Positions 25,752 to 33,269 of a stretch of DNA of 64,000 bases are shown piece by piece (position 1 is the first letter of the stretch; each line of letters opens with the position of its first letter). The translations under genes and the position numbers were made by a program. The notes under the pieces were generated by a model. The model saw only the letters and a list, made by a program, of their open reading frames with translations, made no database searches and was not told the origin of the DNA. The DNA is taken from the NCBI RefSeq assembly GCF_029211125.1, contig NZ_JARGEN010000031.1, forward strand, positions 1 through 64,000. The letters run 5' to 3'. This stretch comes from Curvibacter soli (lineage in GTDB: Bacteria > Pseudomonadota > Gammaproteobacteria > Burkholderiales > Burkholderiaceae_C).

Positions 25752-26242
25752 GCGTGCAACTGAGCGCGCCGCAACCACTCGCTGCCGTCCACGGACTGAA
25801 CGAATTCGCTTGCGGGGAAGCCAGCCTCGATGAATGGCTCAAGCGTCGGGCCCTCACTAACCAGTTGAGTGGTGCAAGCCGCACCTTCGTCGTCACGGAT
25901 CAGGACAGTCGTGTCTACGGTTACTACGCGATGGCCGCAGGTGCGGTTTCACACCAAGCTGCAACCAGCAGCGTGCGACGCAACATGCCCGATCCTGTGC
26001 CGGTGATGGTTCTTGCCAGGCTCGCCATTGACCACCGCGCCCAGGGCATCAAACTCGGCGCGGCACTGCTGCAAGACGCGGTCAATCGATCTGTGGCAGT
26101 GTCGCAGAATGTAGGTGTGCGCGCCCTGCTCGTGCACGCCCTGCACGACCGTGCAAAGCAGTTCTACGCGCACTACGGCTTCCAGGAATCACCACAGCAC
26201 CCGATGACATTGATGCTGCGGTTGAACACGGTAGAGGCTTGA
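25748..26242 (+). CDS. GNAT-family toxin (TacT-like)
   Basis: A 164-residue acetyltransferase of the kind that acetylates charged tRNA and stops translation. It shows LNEFACGEASLDEWLKRRA at the start, the acetyl-CoA loop DHRAQGIKLGAALL, and a C-terminal FYAHYGF with the candidate catalytic tyrosine at about Tyr143. It is a full-length TacT-like toxin, paired with the DUF1778 antitoxin by a 4-base overlap. Confidence 0.88.
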   Translation: MSVQLSAPQPLAAVHGLNEFACGEASLDEWLKRRALTNQLSGASRTFVVTDQDSRVYGYYAMAAGAVSHQAATSSVRRNMPDPVPVMVLARLAIDHRAQGIKLGAALLQDAVNRSVAVSQNVGVRALLVHALHDRAKQFYAHYGFQESPQHPMTLMLRLNTVEA

Positions 26243-26251
26243 AAGGCAAGG

Positions 26252-26485
26252 TTGAAATTTTCCATAATTCTGACGCACCTCACGGAGCGGCGTGAGCCCA
26301 TGGTCATCACCCAAAACGGCGAGGCCAAGGCTGTCCTGCAGGACGTCGCCTCGTTCGAAGAGACGCAAGAAACACTGGCCTTGCTAAAAATCCTTGCGCT
26401 GGGCAATCAGGATGTGGCCGCCGGCAAGGTCAAACCCGTGGCCGACGTTGTTGCCAGCCTCCGCACCAAGCGAGCCACAACCTGA
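26252..26485 (+). CDS. Phd/YefM-type antitoxin, probably N-terminally truncated
   Basis: A 77-residue frame with TTG start at 26252. From LTHLTERREPMVITQNGEAKAV onward (split here: LTHLTERREP, then MVITQNGEAKAV) it matches Phd/YefM antitoxins, but the first 20 or so residues of the DNA-binding domain, normally about 'SxxxAxxxxxL', are missing and replaced by MKFSII. An ATG at 26300 is the other possible start. The C-terminal toxin-neutralising part is intact and overlaps the toxin gene by one base. The deletion may have come with the rearrangements in this island. Confidence 0.7.
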   Translation: MKFSIILTHLTERREPMVITQNGEAKAVLQDVASFEETQETLALLKILALGNQDVAAGKVKPVADVVASLRTKRATT

Positions 26486-26826
26486 TGGCTGGCGCACCTG
26501 CGAAGTTCAAGGTCCTGCTCACCGAGGGTGCGGAGCAGGACTTGGAGTCCATCCACGACTACATCTCCGAATTCGATTGCGTGGCCAACGCCAACCATGT
26601 GTTGGATGAGTTGATGGATACCGTGAAGAGTCAGTCGAAATTCCCGGAACGCGGTAGCTATCCCAAGGAACTCGTTGGCCTTGGGATCAAAGAATATCGA
26701 CAAACCTTCTTCAAACCGTACCGCGTGATCTACCGTGTCACAGGCAGCCAAGTGATCATCTACCTGATTGCTGAAGGGCGCCGTGACATGCAATCCGTGC
26801 TTGCTCGCCGCCTGCTTGGCGCTTGA
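26485..26826 (+). CDS. RelE/ParE-family toxin
   Basis: A 113-residue basic toxin. LLTEGAEQDLESIHDYI at the start and YRQTFFKPYRVIYRV with a final EGRRDMQSVLARRLL match RelE/ParE toxins (Pfam ParE_toxin). ParE acts on gyrase and RelE on ribosome-bound mRNA; the sequence alone does not decide between them. Start ATG 26485 shares one base with the antitoxin stop. Confidence 0.88.
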   Translation: MAGAPAKFKVLLTEGAEQDLESIHDYISEFDCVANANHVLDELMDTVKSQSKFPERGSYPKELVGLGIKEYRQTFFKPYRVIYRVTGSQVIIYLIAEGRRDMQSVLARRLLGA

Positions 26827-26922
26827 CTCGCAGCAACTCGCACCAGTACTCGTAAGCTCGGGAGGCCGGCCGGCACATGGTCAACCACCCGCCAGCGGGC
26901 AATCACCAGCCCAGGAACTCAA

Positions 26923-26940
26923 AACTGCTGTTTCCAGGTT
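26923..26940. mobile_element. Isolated inverted-repeat end of the MITE/IS family
   Basis: AACTGCTGTTTCCAGGTT differs at one position from the right end of the 238-bp elements. It ends exactly at the stop codon of the decayed minus-strand gene, as copy 1 does at polA. The rest of an element is not recognisable. Confidence 0.5.
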
Positions 26941-27310
26941 CAAACTCCCGTCAGCCATTCCGTCGTTGTGGATGTGCCCCAGTTCACCCGGGCCTGCACG
27001 CCGGGCCCCGAAAAGTAGGCACCACTGCCCTTGACCGCGGTGACGCTACCCGGCGTTCCTGCCGGCAACACCAACACATCCTTCTTGCCCCGTCGCTTCA
27101 CCGGCACGTTGTCGAGAAAAACCGTCTGCTGCAACTGCCACCACGCATCCCGGCATGCCGGGAGATTGCCGTCGATCTGCCCGGTCCGGTCAGCCTGTTG
27201 ATCACGACCAACGTTGGCGCGTTCTGCTTGGGCTTGATGTCCCGCAGCGACACCTCATCGGCCACCATCGAGAACTCGCGGCGGGCCGTTCAGTTGTCCG
27301 CCCGGCAAAC
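26940..27310 (-). pseudogene. Decayed gene of unknown family
   Basis: Two minus-strand segments appear to be parts of one protein. The upstream part reads ...VADEVSLRDIKPKQNAPTL, VVINRLTGPG; one missing base near 27180 then shifts to IDGNLPACRDAWWQLQQTV... and on to a TEWLTGV C-terminus and stop at 26940. Joining the frames gives a plausible continuous protein, which suggests a frameshifted remnant. I do not recognise the family. Confidence 0.4.
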
Positions 27311-27426
27311 TGCGCTGACATGGGGCGGGCAATGGTCCGACAGTTCATCCTGGCCGCTTGCCCGTCACGCCTTTGTCAAAGCCCCTGGAAACAATCGCGT
27401 TCTTGCAATCCACCAGGGAACCGGCC

Positions 27427-29571
27427 GTGCTTCGTAATCCATCGACAAAGCGTGATTTCCGTAGCGGTTCGTGCAATCTGCTGCTCCTGAGTGCCCTCCT
27501 GGCCTTGTCGGCCTGCGGAGGAGACGACGATACGGCCCCCGCGCCCGCTTCACAGAGCGCCACCGCCCAAATGGCGCTGCTGGAAACGACCGATCTGCAT
27601 TACTACGCGCGCAGCTATAACTATTACTCTGACAAGGCAGACAACTCCGTCGGCCTGGAGCGCACCGCCACGCTGATCCGCCAGGCGCGCACCGATTTCC
27701 CGAACAACCTGCTGGTGGACAACGGTGACACCATTCAGGGTTCCGTTCTGGGCACCTATGAAGCGCAGGTGGCCCCCATCCCGCCCACCCAGCAACTGAC
27801 CATGTACAAAGCCATGGCGTCGTTGAAGTACGACGCTGGCGTGCTGGGCAACCACGAGTTCAACTTCGGCCTGCCTTACCTGAGCCAGATCCTGGGTGGC
27901 GGACTGGACGTCGATGGCGTTGACCCGACGATCGGCACCAAGGACAAGGGCCCCGGCTTCCCGATCGTGACCGCCAACGTGACCAGCCTGAAGACCGGCA
28001 AGCCGCTGGTCGAGCCCTACATCATCCTGGACCGCAACCTGACGGCCACCCAGGCCGACGGCAAGACCGTCATGCTGCCGATCAAGATTGGCGTCATTGG
28101 CATCACCACGCCCGGCATTCTGAACTGGGACAAGGACAAGCTCGACGGCAAGGTCAGCACGCAGGACGGGCGCGACACCGCCGCAAAATATGTGCCCGAG
28201 GTGCGCGCCAGGGGTGCCGACCTGGTGTTCGTGTTGCTGCACGGCGGCATGAACGCCAATGGCTACTTTGCCAACATGGAAAACCCCGGCTACTACATCA
28301 CCAAGGATGTGAAGGGCATCGATGGCATCGTGATGGGCCACGAGCACAACACCTTCCCCGACCGCGGTACCAACCCGGCCTACAAGTTTGAGGGCGCTGA
28401 CAATGCCAAGGGCACCGTCAACGGCGTGCCTGCCGTGATGGCCAGCTCGTGGGGCAAGGCGCTGGGCGTGATCAACTACGCGCTCAAATGGGACGGCACG
28501 GCCAAGAAATGGTCAGTGGACACCGCCAAGACCGACGTGCAGGTGCGCACCATCCAGACCGGCACCAACCCCAACACCTATGTGGCGTCCGACACGGCCG
28601 TGGTTCAGGCGGCGCAGGAACTGCATGACAAGACCCGCGCCTACGTCGCTTCGCCCATTGGCACCAGCGACTTCCGCCTGAGCTCCATGTTTGCCGACGT
28701 GGGCGATGTGACCGCCCTGCAGATCGTCAACCAGGCGCAGCAGGAGCATGTGGCCAACTACGTCAAGAACAGCCTGCCCCAGTACGCCAGCCTGCCGGTT
28801 CTGTCTGTCACTGCGCCGTTCAAGGCCGGCTTTGCCGGCAGCACTGACTACACCGACGTGAAGGCCGGCACCATGACCGTCGCTGCCGCCGCCGACCTGT
28901 ACCTGTACGATAACAACACCATCAACGCAGTGAAAGTGACGGGCGCGCAGATCAAGCTGTGGCTGGAAAACGCCGCCCATCGTTTCAACCAGATCGATCC
29001 GGCCAAGACGGCAGACCAGTGGCTCATCAACGACAGCAAGACCGGCGTGCAGCCTGGCTCGGCCTTCCCGGGCTACAACTACGACGTGTTCACCTCGCCG
29101 GACATCAGTTACGAAATCGACGTCACGCAGCCCAAGTACAACGTCAACAACCCGAGCCAGGGTGGCGAACGCATCAAGAACCTGCGCTACAAGGGCCAGC
29201 CGATTGACCTCTCGCAAGAGTTCATCATTGCCACCAACAACTACCGCGCCAACAGCAGTGCTCCCTACATCCTGGGCACGGGCAAGAAGTTCGACATCAT
29301 CTGGGCCTCACCCGACGCCAACCGCGAAGTGGTGCTGAACTACGTCAAGGCCAGGAAGGACATCACCCGCGTCGCCAACGGCTCGGTCAGCAGCTGGCGC
29401 TTTGCCAAGGCGGCAACCGCGGGCAAGGTGCTGTTCAAGTCCGGCAAGGACGAACTGGGCCTGGCGCAGGCTGCCGGCCTGACCAACATCAGCGTTGACA
29501 AGGCGGATGACACCGGCGTCAACAACGGCACCGGCACTTACACGGTCTATCGCATCGACCTGAGCCAGTAA
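27427..29571 (+). CDS. 2',3'-cyclic-nucleotide phosphodiesterase / 5'-nucleotidase family lipoprotein (CpdB-like)
   Basis: A 714-residue exported calcineurin-like phosphoesterase plus 5'-nucleotidase C-terminal domain. The lipobox LSAC (LLLLSALLALSACGG) marks an outer- or inner-membrane lipoprotein. Metal motifs: ETTDLHYYAR, NGDTIQGS, GNHEFNFG, VLLHGG and GHEHNTFPD. The C-terminal domain binds the nucleotide (NNTINAVKVTGAQIKLWLE and TNNYRAN). CpdB-type proteins scavenge phosphate from extracellular nucleotides. The start is uncertain: GTG 27427 gives an ordinary signal peptide, but the open frame runs to TTG 27358 in debris, so the native promoter may have been lost. Confidence 0.86.
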   Translation: MLRNPSTKRDFRSGSCNLLLLSALLALSACGGDDDTAPAPASQSATAQMALLETTDLHYYARSYNYYSDKADNSVGLERTATLIRQARTDFPNNLLVDNGDTIQGSVLGTYEAQVAPIPPTQQLTMYKAMASLKYDAGVLGNHEFNFGLPYLSQILGGGLDVDGVDPTIGTKDKGPGFPIVTANVTSLKTGKPLVEPYIILDRNLTATQADGKTVMLPIKIGVIGITTPGILNWDKDKLDGKVSTQDGRDTAAKYVPEVRARGADLVFVLLHGGMNANGYFANMENPGYYITKDVKGIDGIVMGHEHNTFPDRGTNPAYKFEGADNAKGTVNGVPAVMASSWGKALGVINYALKWDGTAKKWSVDTAKTDVQVRTIQTGTNPNTYVASDTAVVQAAQELHDKTRAYVASPIGTSDFRLSSMFADVGDVTALQIVNQAQQEHVANYVKNSLPQYASLPVLSVTAPFKAGFAGSTDYTDVKAGTMTVAAAADLYLYDNNTINAVKVTGAQIKLWLENAAHRFNQIDPAKTADQWLINDSKTGVQPGSAFPGYNYDVFTSPDISYEIDVTQPKYNVNNPSQGGERIKNLRYKGQPIDLSQEFIIATNNYRANSSAPYILGTGKKFDIIWASPDANREVVLNYVKARKDITRVANGSVSSWRFAKAATAGKVLFKSGKDELGLAQAAGLTNISVDKADDTGVNNGTGTYTVYRIDLSQ

Positions 29572-29606
29572 GCCTAGTAGTCAGTCAGCATGAATCGAGA
29601 GAATAA

Positions 29607-29957
29607 TTAATGTGGAAGACACCCCCGAACCGGCGTACCACTGCCTGACCTGAGGCTGGCCGGAACCGCAGAGGCGACGGGGGAGCGAGTCTCAGGTGGC
29701 GGCAGGCGTGGCGATGAAGCCGTGCTTCTCGCAGCATCTTGATCCAGCGCCACGACCGACTTCTTGTGGCCTTTGCGGATGGCCAACGCGTCGAACTTGG
29801 CCTTGAGCGCGCAGCGCGTTCGGGCAGATGCCTGGGCGAACTCGCACAGCAGCCGTCTGACCCAGGCGTTGCCCTTGCGGATGCGCCCGGTTTTGCGCTT
29901 GCCCGCACTCTCGTTGTTGCCCGGACAGATGGCTTGGTGAACATCCAGCGCGATCAC
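29607..29957 (-). pseudogene. IS110-family transposase, C-terminal fragment
   Basis: The minus-strand frame reads ICPGNNESAGKRKTGRIRKG, then NAWVRRLLCEFAQASARTRC and FDALAIRKGHKKSVVAL, the conserved Transposase_20 end of IS110/IS116/IS902 transposases. The N-terminal DEDD domain is missing, and the frame shifts after VALDQD, so it is dead. It marks past IS activity in the island. Confidence 0.8.
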
Positions 29958-30416
29958 GCGCTTTTGTGCATCGGGGTCAAATCCATTGCCTCAGCCCCTG
30001 CCGCTTGAACAACAATCACAAGCGTGCGGGCCCGCGCAGGTGCCGCCGGACCAACGGCCTGCCGGGCAACCCCGGCGGCTCTCTTCAATGTGGGCTGTCA
30101 GGCGCCCGGGTTCCGAAAGGAACTCAGCAGCGCCCGCAGGCAATCCTGGGTACGAGTGGTCGGCAGCGGCTCAAGTTAGCGATCGCGGTCGAGTGCCATC
30201 AAAAATTTGACCGACCTCTACCCGCGCCGGCCCGCACTCCCCAGTGTCTTCCGTCATCTATGGCGAACTACCTTGGTCATGGCAGTTAGCGGGGGAAATA
30301 TGGGGAATGAATTGTGCATAACCGTGCATCCAGCGCACTGCACCACCTTCATGGCTGCTCCTAACCCATTGAAATGTTTGGGTTTGTGCATATGCTGCAA
30401 GCCGTAAACATTTGAG
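29958..30416. other. Debris between IS110 fragment and tRNA-Leu
   Basis: No intact gene. Short frames on both strands do not match families I recognise. GC is lower and codon bias is lost compared with the flanking chromosome, as expected for decayed mobile DNA next to a tRNA. Confidence 0.4.
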
Positions 30417-30501
30417 TGGTGCCCGGGGCCGGAATCGAACCGGCACACCTTTCGGTGGGGGATTTTGAGTCCCCTGCGTCTACCAATTTCACCACCCGGG
30501 C
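30417..30501 (-). tRNA. tRNA-Leu (anticodon CAA)
   Basis: An 85-nt class II tRNA with encoded CCA. Acceptor stem GCCCGGG pairs across 30495-30501 and 30421-30427, with discriminator A. The anticodon stem GGGGA/TCCCC encloses CTCAAAA, giving anticodon CAA, which reads UUG. A long variable arm and a GGTTCGATTCC T-loop are present. The gene is intact and its 3' end points left, towards the accessory region that carries a near copy of this end at 22733. Confidence 0.95.
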
Positions 30502-30542
30502 GGGCTGGAGGCGAGGCCGCAAATTATGGCACAGTGGCGCCT

Positions 30543-31445
30543 ATGAACTACCCCACCATCGAGGCCGCGATCGGCAACACGCCGCTCGTCGCCTTGCAGC
30601 GCATCGGCGCGCAAGAAAATGCCGCGCGCGGCAACGTCATACTGGGCAAGCTGGAAGGCAACAACCCCGCGGGCTCGGTGAAGGACCGGCCCGCCGTGTC
30701 CATGATCCGGCGCGCCGAGGAGCGCGGCGACATCCGGCCCGGCGATACGCTGATCGAAGCCACTTCTGGCAACACCGGCATCGCGCTGGCGATGGCCGCG
30801 GCCATCAAGGGCTACCGCATGCTGCTCATCATGCCGGAGGACCTGTCCATCGAGCGCGCCCAGACCATGAGGGCATTCGGCGCCGAGTTGATCCTCACGC
30901 CCAAGAGCGGCGGCATGGAATATGCGCGCGACCTGGCCGACACCATGGTCAAGCAGGGCAAGGGGGTGGTGCTGAACCAGTTCGCCAACGAGGACAACCC
31001 GCGCATCCACTACGAAACCACGGGCCCCGAGCTGTGGCAGCAGACGGGCGGGCGCATCACCCACTTCGTGAGCGCCATGGGCACCACGGGCACCATCACC
31101 GGCGTGGCGCGGTTCCTGAAGGAGAAGAACCCGGCGGTGCGGATCATCGGCGCGCAGCCCAGCGAGGGCTCGCGCATCCCGGGCATCCGCAAGTGGCCCG
31201 AGGAATACCTGCCGAAGATCTACGACCCGCGCGTGGTGGACGAGCAGGTCAGTGTGAGCCAGGACGACGCCGAGGACATGTGCCGCCGCCTGGCGCGCGA
31301 GGAGGGTATTTTCGCCGGCATCTCCGCCGCCGGCGCGCTGTGGGTGGCGCTGGAAGCCGCCCGCAAGGTAGAGAACGCAACCATCGTCTTCGTGGTCTGC
31401 GACCGCGGCGACCGCTACCTGTCCACCGGCGTTTTCCCCGCCTGA
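30543..31445 (+). CDS. cysM: Cysteine synthase B (O-acetylserine sulfhydrylase)
   Basis: A 300-residue PLP enzyme making cysteine from O-acetylserine and sulphide or thiosulphate. The PLP lysine is about Lys47 in NNPAGSVKDRPA; the phosphate loop TSGNTGIALA and the CysM-type C-terminus GDRYLSTGVFPA with ISAAGALW are clear. Its length of 300 residues suits CysM rather than CysK. It follows the tRNA-Leu gene divergently and leads a NUDIX and a TusA-like gene in the same direction, which suggests a sulphur-linked cluster. Confidence 0.94.
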   Translation: MNYPTIEAAIGNTPLVALQRIGAQENAARGNVILGKLEGNNPAGSVKDRPAVSMIRRAEERGDIRPGDTLIEATSGNTGIALAMAAAIKGYRMLLIMPEDLSIERAQTMRAFGAELILTPKSGGMEYARDLADTMVKQGKGVVLNQFANEDNPRIHYETTGPELWQQTGGRITHFVSAMGTTGTITGVARFLKEKNPAVRIIGAQPSEGSRIPGIRKWPEEYLPKIYDPRVVDEQVSVSQDDAEDMCRRLAREEGIFAGISAAGALWVALEAARKVENATIVFVVCDRGDRYLSTGVFPA

Positions 31446-31459
31446 GGCCGTTCCGCGCG

Positions 31460-31987
31460 ATGGCCGACGGTTTCCGCTTCTGTCCGGCGTGCGCCGCGCC
31501 GCTGGAGTGGCTGGCGCAGATGGAGGATGGCGGCGAAAAGCTGCGCCTGCGCTGCCCGGCCTGCGGCTGGACGCACTGGAACAACCCCACGCCGGTGCTG
31601 GCGGCGGTGGTCGAATACCGCGGGCAGATCCTGCTGGCGCGCAACGCCGCATGGAGCGGCAGGATGTTCGCCCTCATCACCGGCTTCATGGAGGCCGGCG
31701 AGACGCCGCAGGACGGCATCGCGCGCGAGATCAAGGAAGAGACCAACCTCGACGCCAGCGCGCTCGCGCTGATCGGCGTGTACGACTTCCAGCGCATGAA
31801 CCAGGTCATCATCGCCTACCACGCGGTGGCCGACGGCGAGGTGCGACTGTCGCCCGAGCTGGCGGAATACAGGCTCTACGCGCCCGAGGACGTGCGCTGC
31901 TGGCCCTCGGGCACGGGCCAGGCGCTGGCCGACTGGCTGCGCTCGCGCGGGTACGCGCCGCAGTTCATGGAATCCATCCGGTCCTAG
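31460..31987 (+). CDS. NUDIX hydrolase with N-terminal zinc ribbon
   Basis: A 175-residue protein. Four cysteines in two CxxC pairs (CPAC near residue 8, CPAC near 33) form a zinc ribbon, followed by the Nudix box GFMEAGETPQDGIAREIKEE (G-x5-E-x7-REIxEE). This arrangement is like NudC/NADH pyrophosphatase, but the protein is shorter and lacks the SQPWPFPxS tail, so it is only NudC-like. Substrate unknown. It begins 15 bases after cysM. Confidence 0.88.
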   Translation: MADGFRFCPACAAPLEWLAQMEDGGEKLRLRCPACGWTHWNNPTPVLAAVVEYRGQILLARNAAWSGRMFALITGFMEAGETPQDGIAREIKEETNLDASALALIGVYDFQRMNQVIIAYHAVADGEVRLSPELAEYRLYAPEDVRCWPSGTGQALADWLRSRGYAPQFMESIRS

Positions 31988-32019
31988 AATCCAGAAAACC
32001 CCACCCACGAGAGACCGGC

Positions 32020-32247
32020 ATGGAGATCAGCAAGGAAATCGACACCCGCGGCCTGAACTGCCCGCTGCCCATCCTGCGCGCCAAGAAAGCGCTGGCAGAG
32101 CTGGCGAGCGGCCAGTTGCTGAAGGTGGTGGCGACCGACCCCGGCTCGCTGCGCGACTTCCAGGCCTTCGCGCGCCAGACCGGCAACGAGTTGGTGGAGC
32201 AGCAGACCGTGGGCGAGGAGTTCGTGCACGTGCTGCGCCGACGCTGA
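32020..32247 (+). CDS. TusA-family sulfurtransferase
   Basis: A 75-residue small protein with the TusA/SirA/YedF sulphur-carrier motif RGLNCPLPILRAKKAL, in which the cysteine carries persulphide. Full length for the family. It ends before a strong bidirectional terminator. Context with cysM suggests cysteine-derived sulphur transfer. Could be TusA proper (tRNA thiolation) or another carrier. Confidence 0.9.
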   Translation: MEISKEIDTRGLNCPLPILRAKKALAELASGQLLKVVATDPGSLRDFQAFARQTGNELVEQQTVGEEFVHVLRRR

Positions 32248-32265
32248 GCGCAGTTTGCCGCCCGT

Positions 32266-32293
32266 AAAAAAGCCCGCCTGATGCGGGCTTTTT
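32266..32293. terminator. Bidirectional intrinsic terminator between tusA-like gene and galU
   Basis: AAAAAGCCCGC and GCGGGCTTTTT form a stem of about 10 bp with a short loop and T/A tracts on both sides. It serves the convergent TusA-like gene and galU. Confidence 0.88.
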
Positions 32294-32310
32294 GCTGGGC
32301 TGCGCAGCGC

Positions 32311-33192
32311 TCAGATGTCCAGCGCCTTGATGTATTCGCGGAAGCTCGGGCCGAGCTGCGGATGGGTCAGCGCCAGCTCCACGTTGGCCTCCAGGAAGCC
32401 TTCCTTGCTGCCGCAGTCGTAGCGCTTGCCGTCGTAGCGGTAGGCGAACACCTTTTCGCGGCGCATCAGCGCGGCGATGCCGTCGGTGAGCTGTATCTCG
32501 CCGCCCACGCCGCGCGGCAGCGCCGCGATCTGGCGGAAGATGCCCGGCGTGAGGATGTAGCGGCCCGCCACGCCCAGGCGCGAGGGCGCAGCCTCGGGCG
32601 CGGGCTTCTCGACGATGTGCGAAAGCTCCATCAGGCGGTCGTTGACCGGCGTGCCGGCCACGATGCCGTAACGCCTGGTGTGCTCGTCGGGCACTTCCTG
32701 CACCGCCAGGATGGTGGCCTGCCATTCGGCGAACTGCTCCACCATCTGCTTGAGCACGGGCGGCTTGCCGACCATCAGGTCGTCGGCCAGCAGCACGGCG
32801 AAGGGTTCGTTGACCACCACGCTGTGGGCGCAGTACACCGCGTGGCCCAGCCCCAGGGCCTTGGGCTGGCGGATGTAGATGCATTCCATGTCGGCGGGCA
32901 TGATGGAGCGCGTCAGCGCCAGCAGATCCTTCTTGCCCGCGGCCTCCAGTTCGGATTCGAGCTCGTAGGCGGTGTCGAAGTGGTCTTCGATGGCGCGCTT
33001 GCTGCGACCATTGATGAAGATCATCTGCCGGATGCCCGCGGCGTAGGCCTCCTCGACCGCGTACTGGATCAGGGGCTTGTCCACCACGGGCAGCATTTCC
33101 TTGGGCTGCGCCTTGGTGGCGGGCAGAAAGCGCGTTCCGAGGCCGGCAACGGGGAAGACGGCCTTGCGGATCGGGGCAGGGGTATCACTCAT
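32311..33192 (-). CDS. galU: UTP-glucose-1-phosphate uridylyltransferase
   Basis: A 293-residue nucleotidyltransferase making UDP-glucose for envelope polysaccharides. It opens with [20 protein letters not shown], the GalU signature with the nucleotide-binding Gly loop and lysine, and continues with [13 protein letters not shown], typical of GalU. Length normal. ATG 33192 begins [17 protein letters not shown]. It is convergent with the TusA-like gene and lies downstream of valS in the same direction. Confidence 0.95.
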   Translation of the reverse strand: MSDTPAPIRKAVFPVAGLGTRFLPATKAQPKEMLPVVDKPLIQYAVEEAYAAGIRQMIFINGRSKRAIEDHFDTAYELESELEAAGKKDLLALTRSIMPADMECIYIRQPKALGLGHAVYCAHSVVVNEPFAVLLADDLMVGKPPVLKQMVEQFAEWQATILAVQEVPDEHTRRYGIVAGTPVNDRLMELSHIVEKPAPEAAPSRLGVAGRYILTPGIFRQIAALPRGVGGEIQLTDGIAALMRREKVFAYRYDGKRYDCGSKEGFLEANVELALTHPQLGPSFREYIKALDI

Positions 33193-33269
33193 GGCTGAAG
33201 GTATTCCTTTCGGGTATGGGGATCATACGGCTGCGCCGCGAGCCGCCGCCGCAAGACCGAGTGCCGTGT

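Noticed and set aside
27345-27563. 72-residue minus-strand frame near the cpdB start
   Set aside because: The tail VDCKNAIVSRGFDKGVTG looks protein-like, but it overlaps the signal-peptide region of cpdB and matches no family I know.
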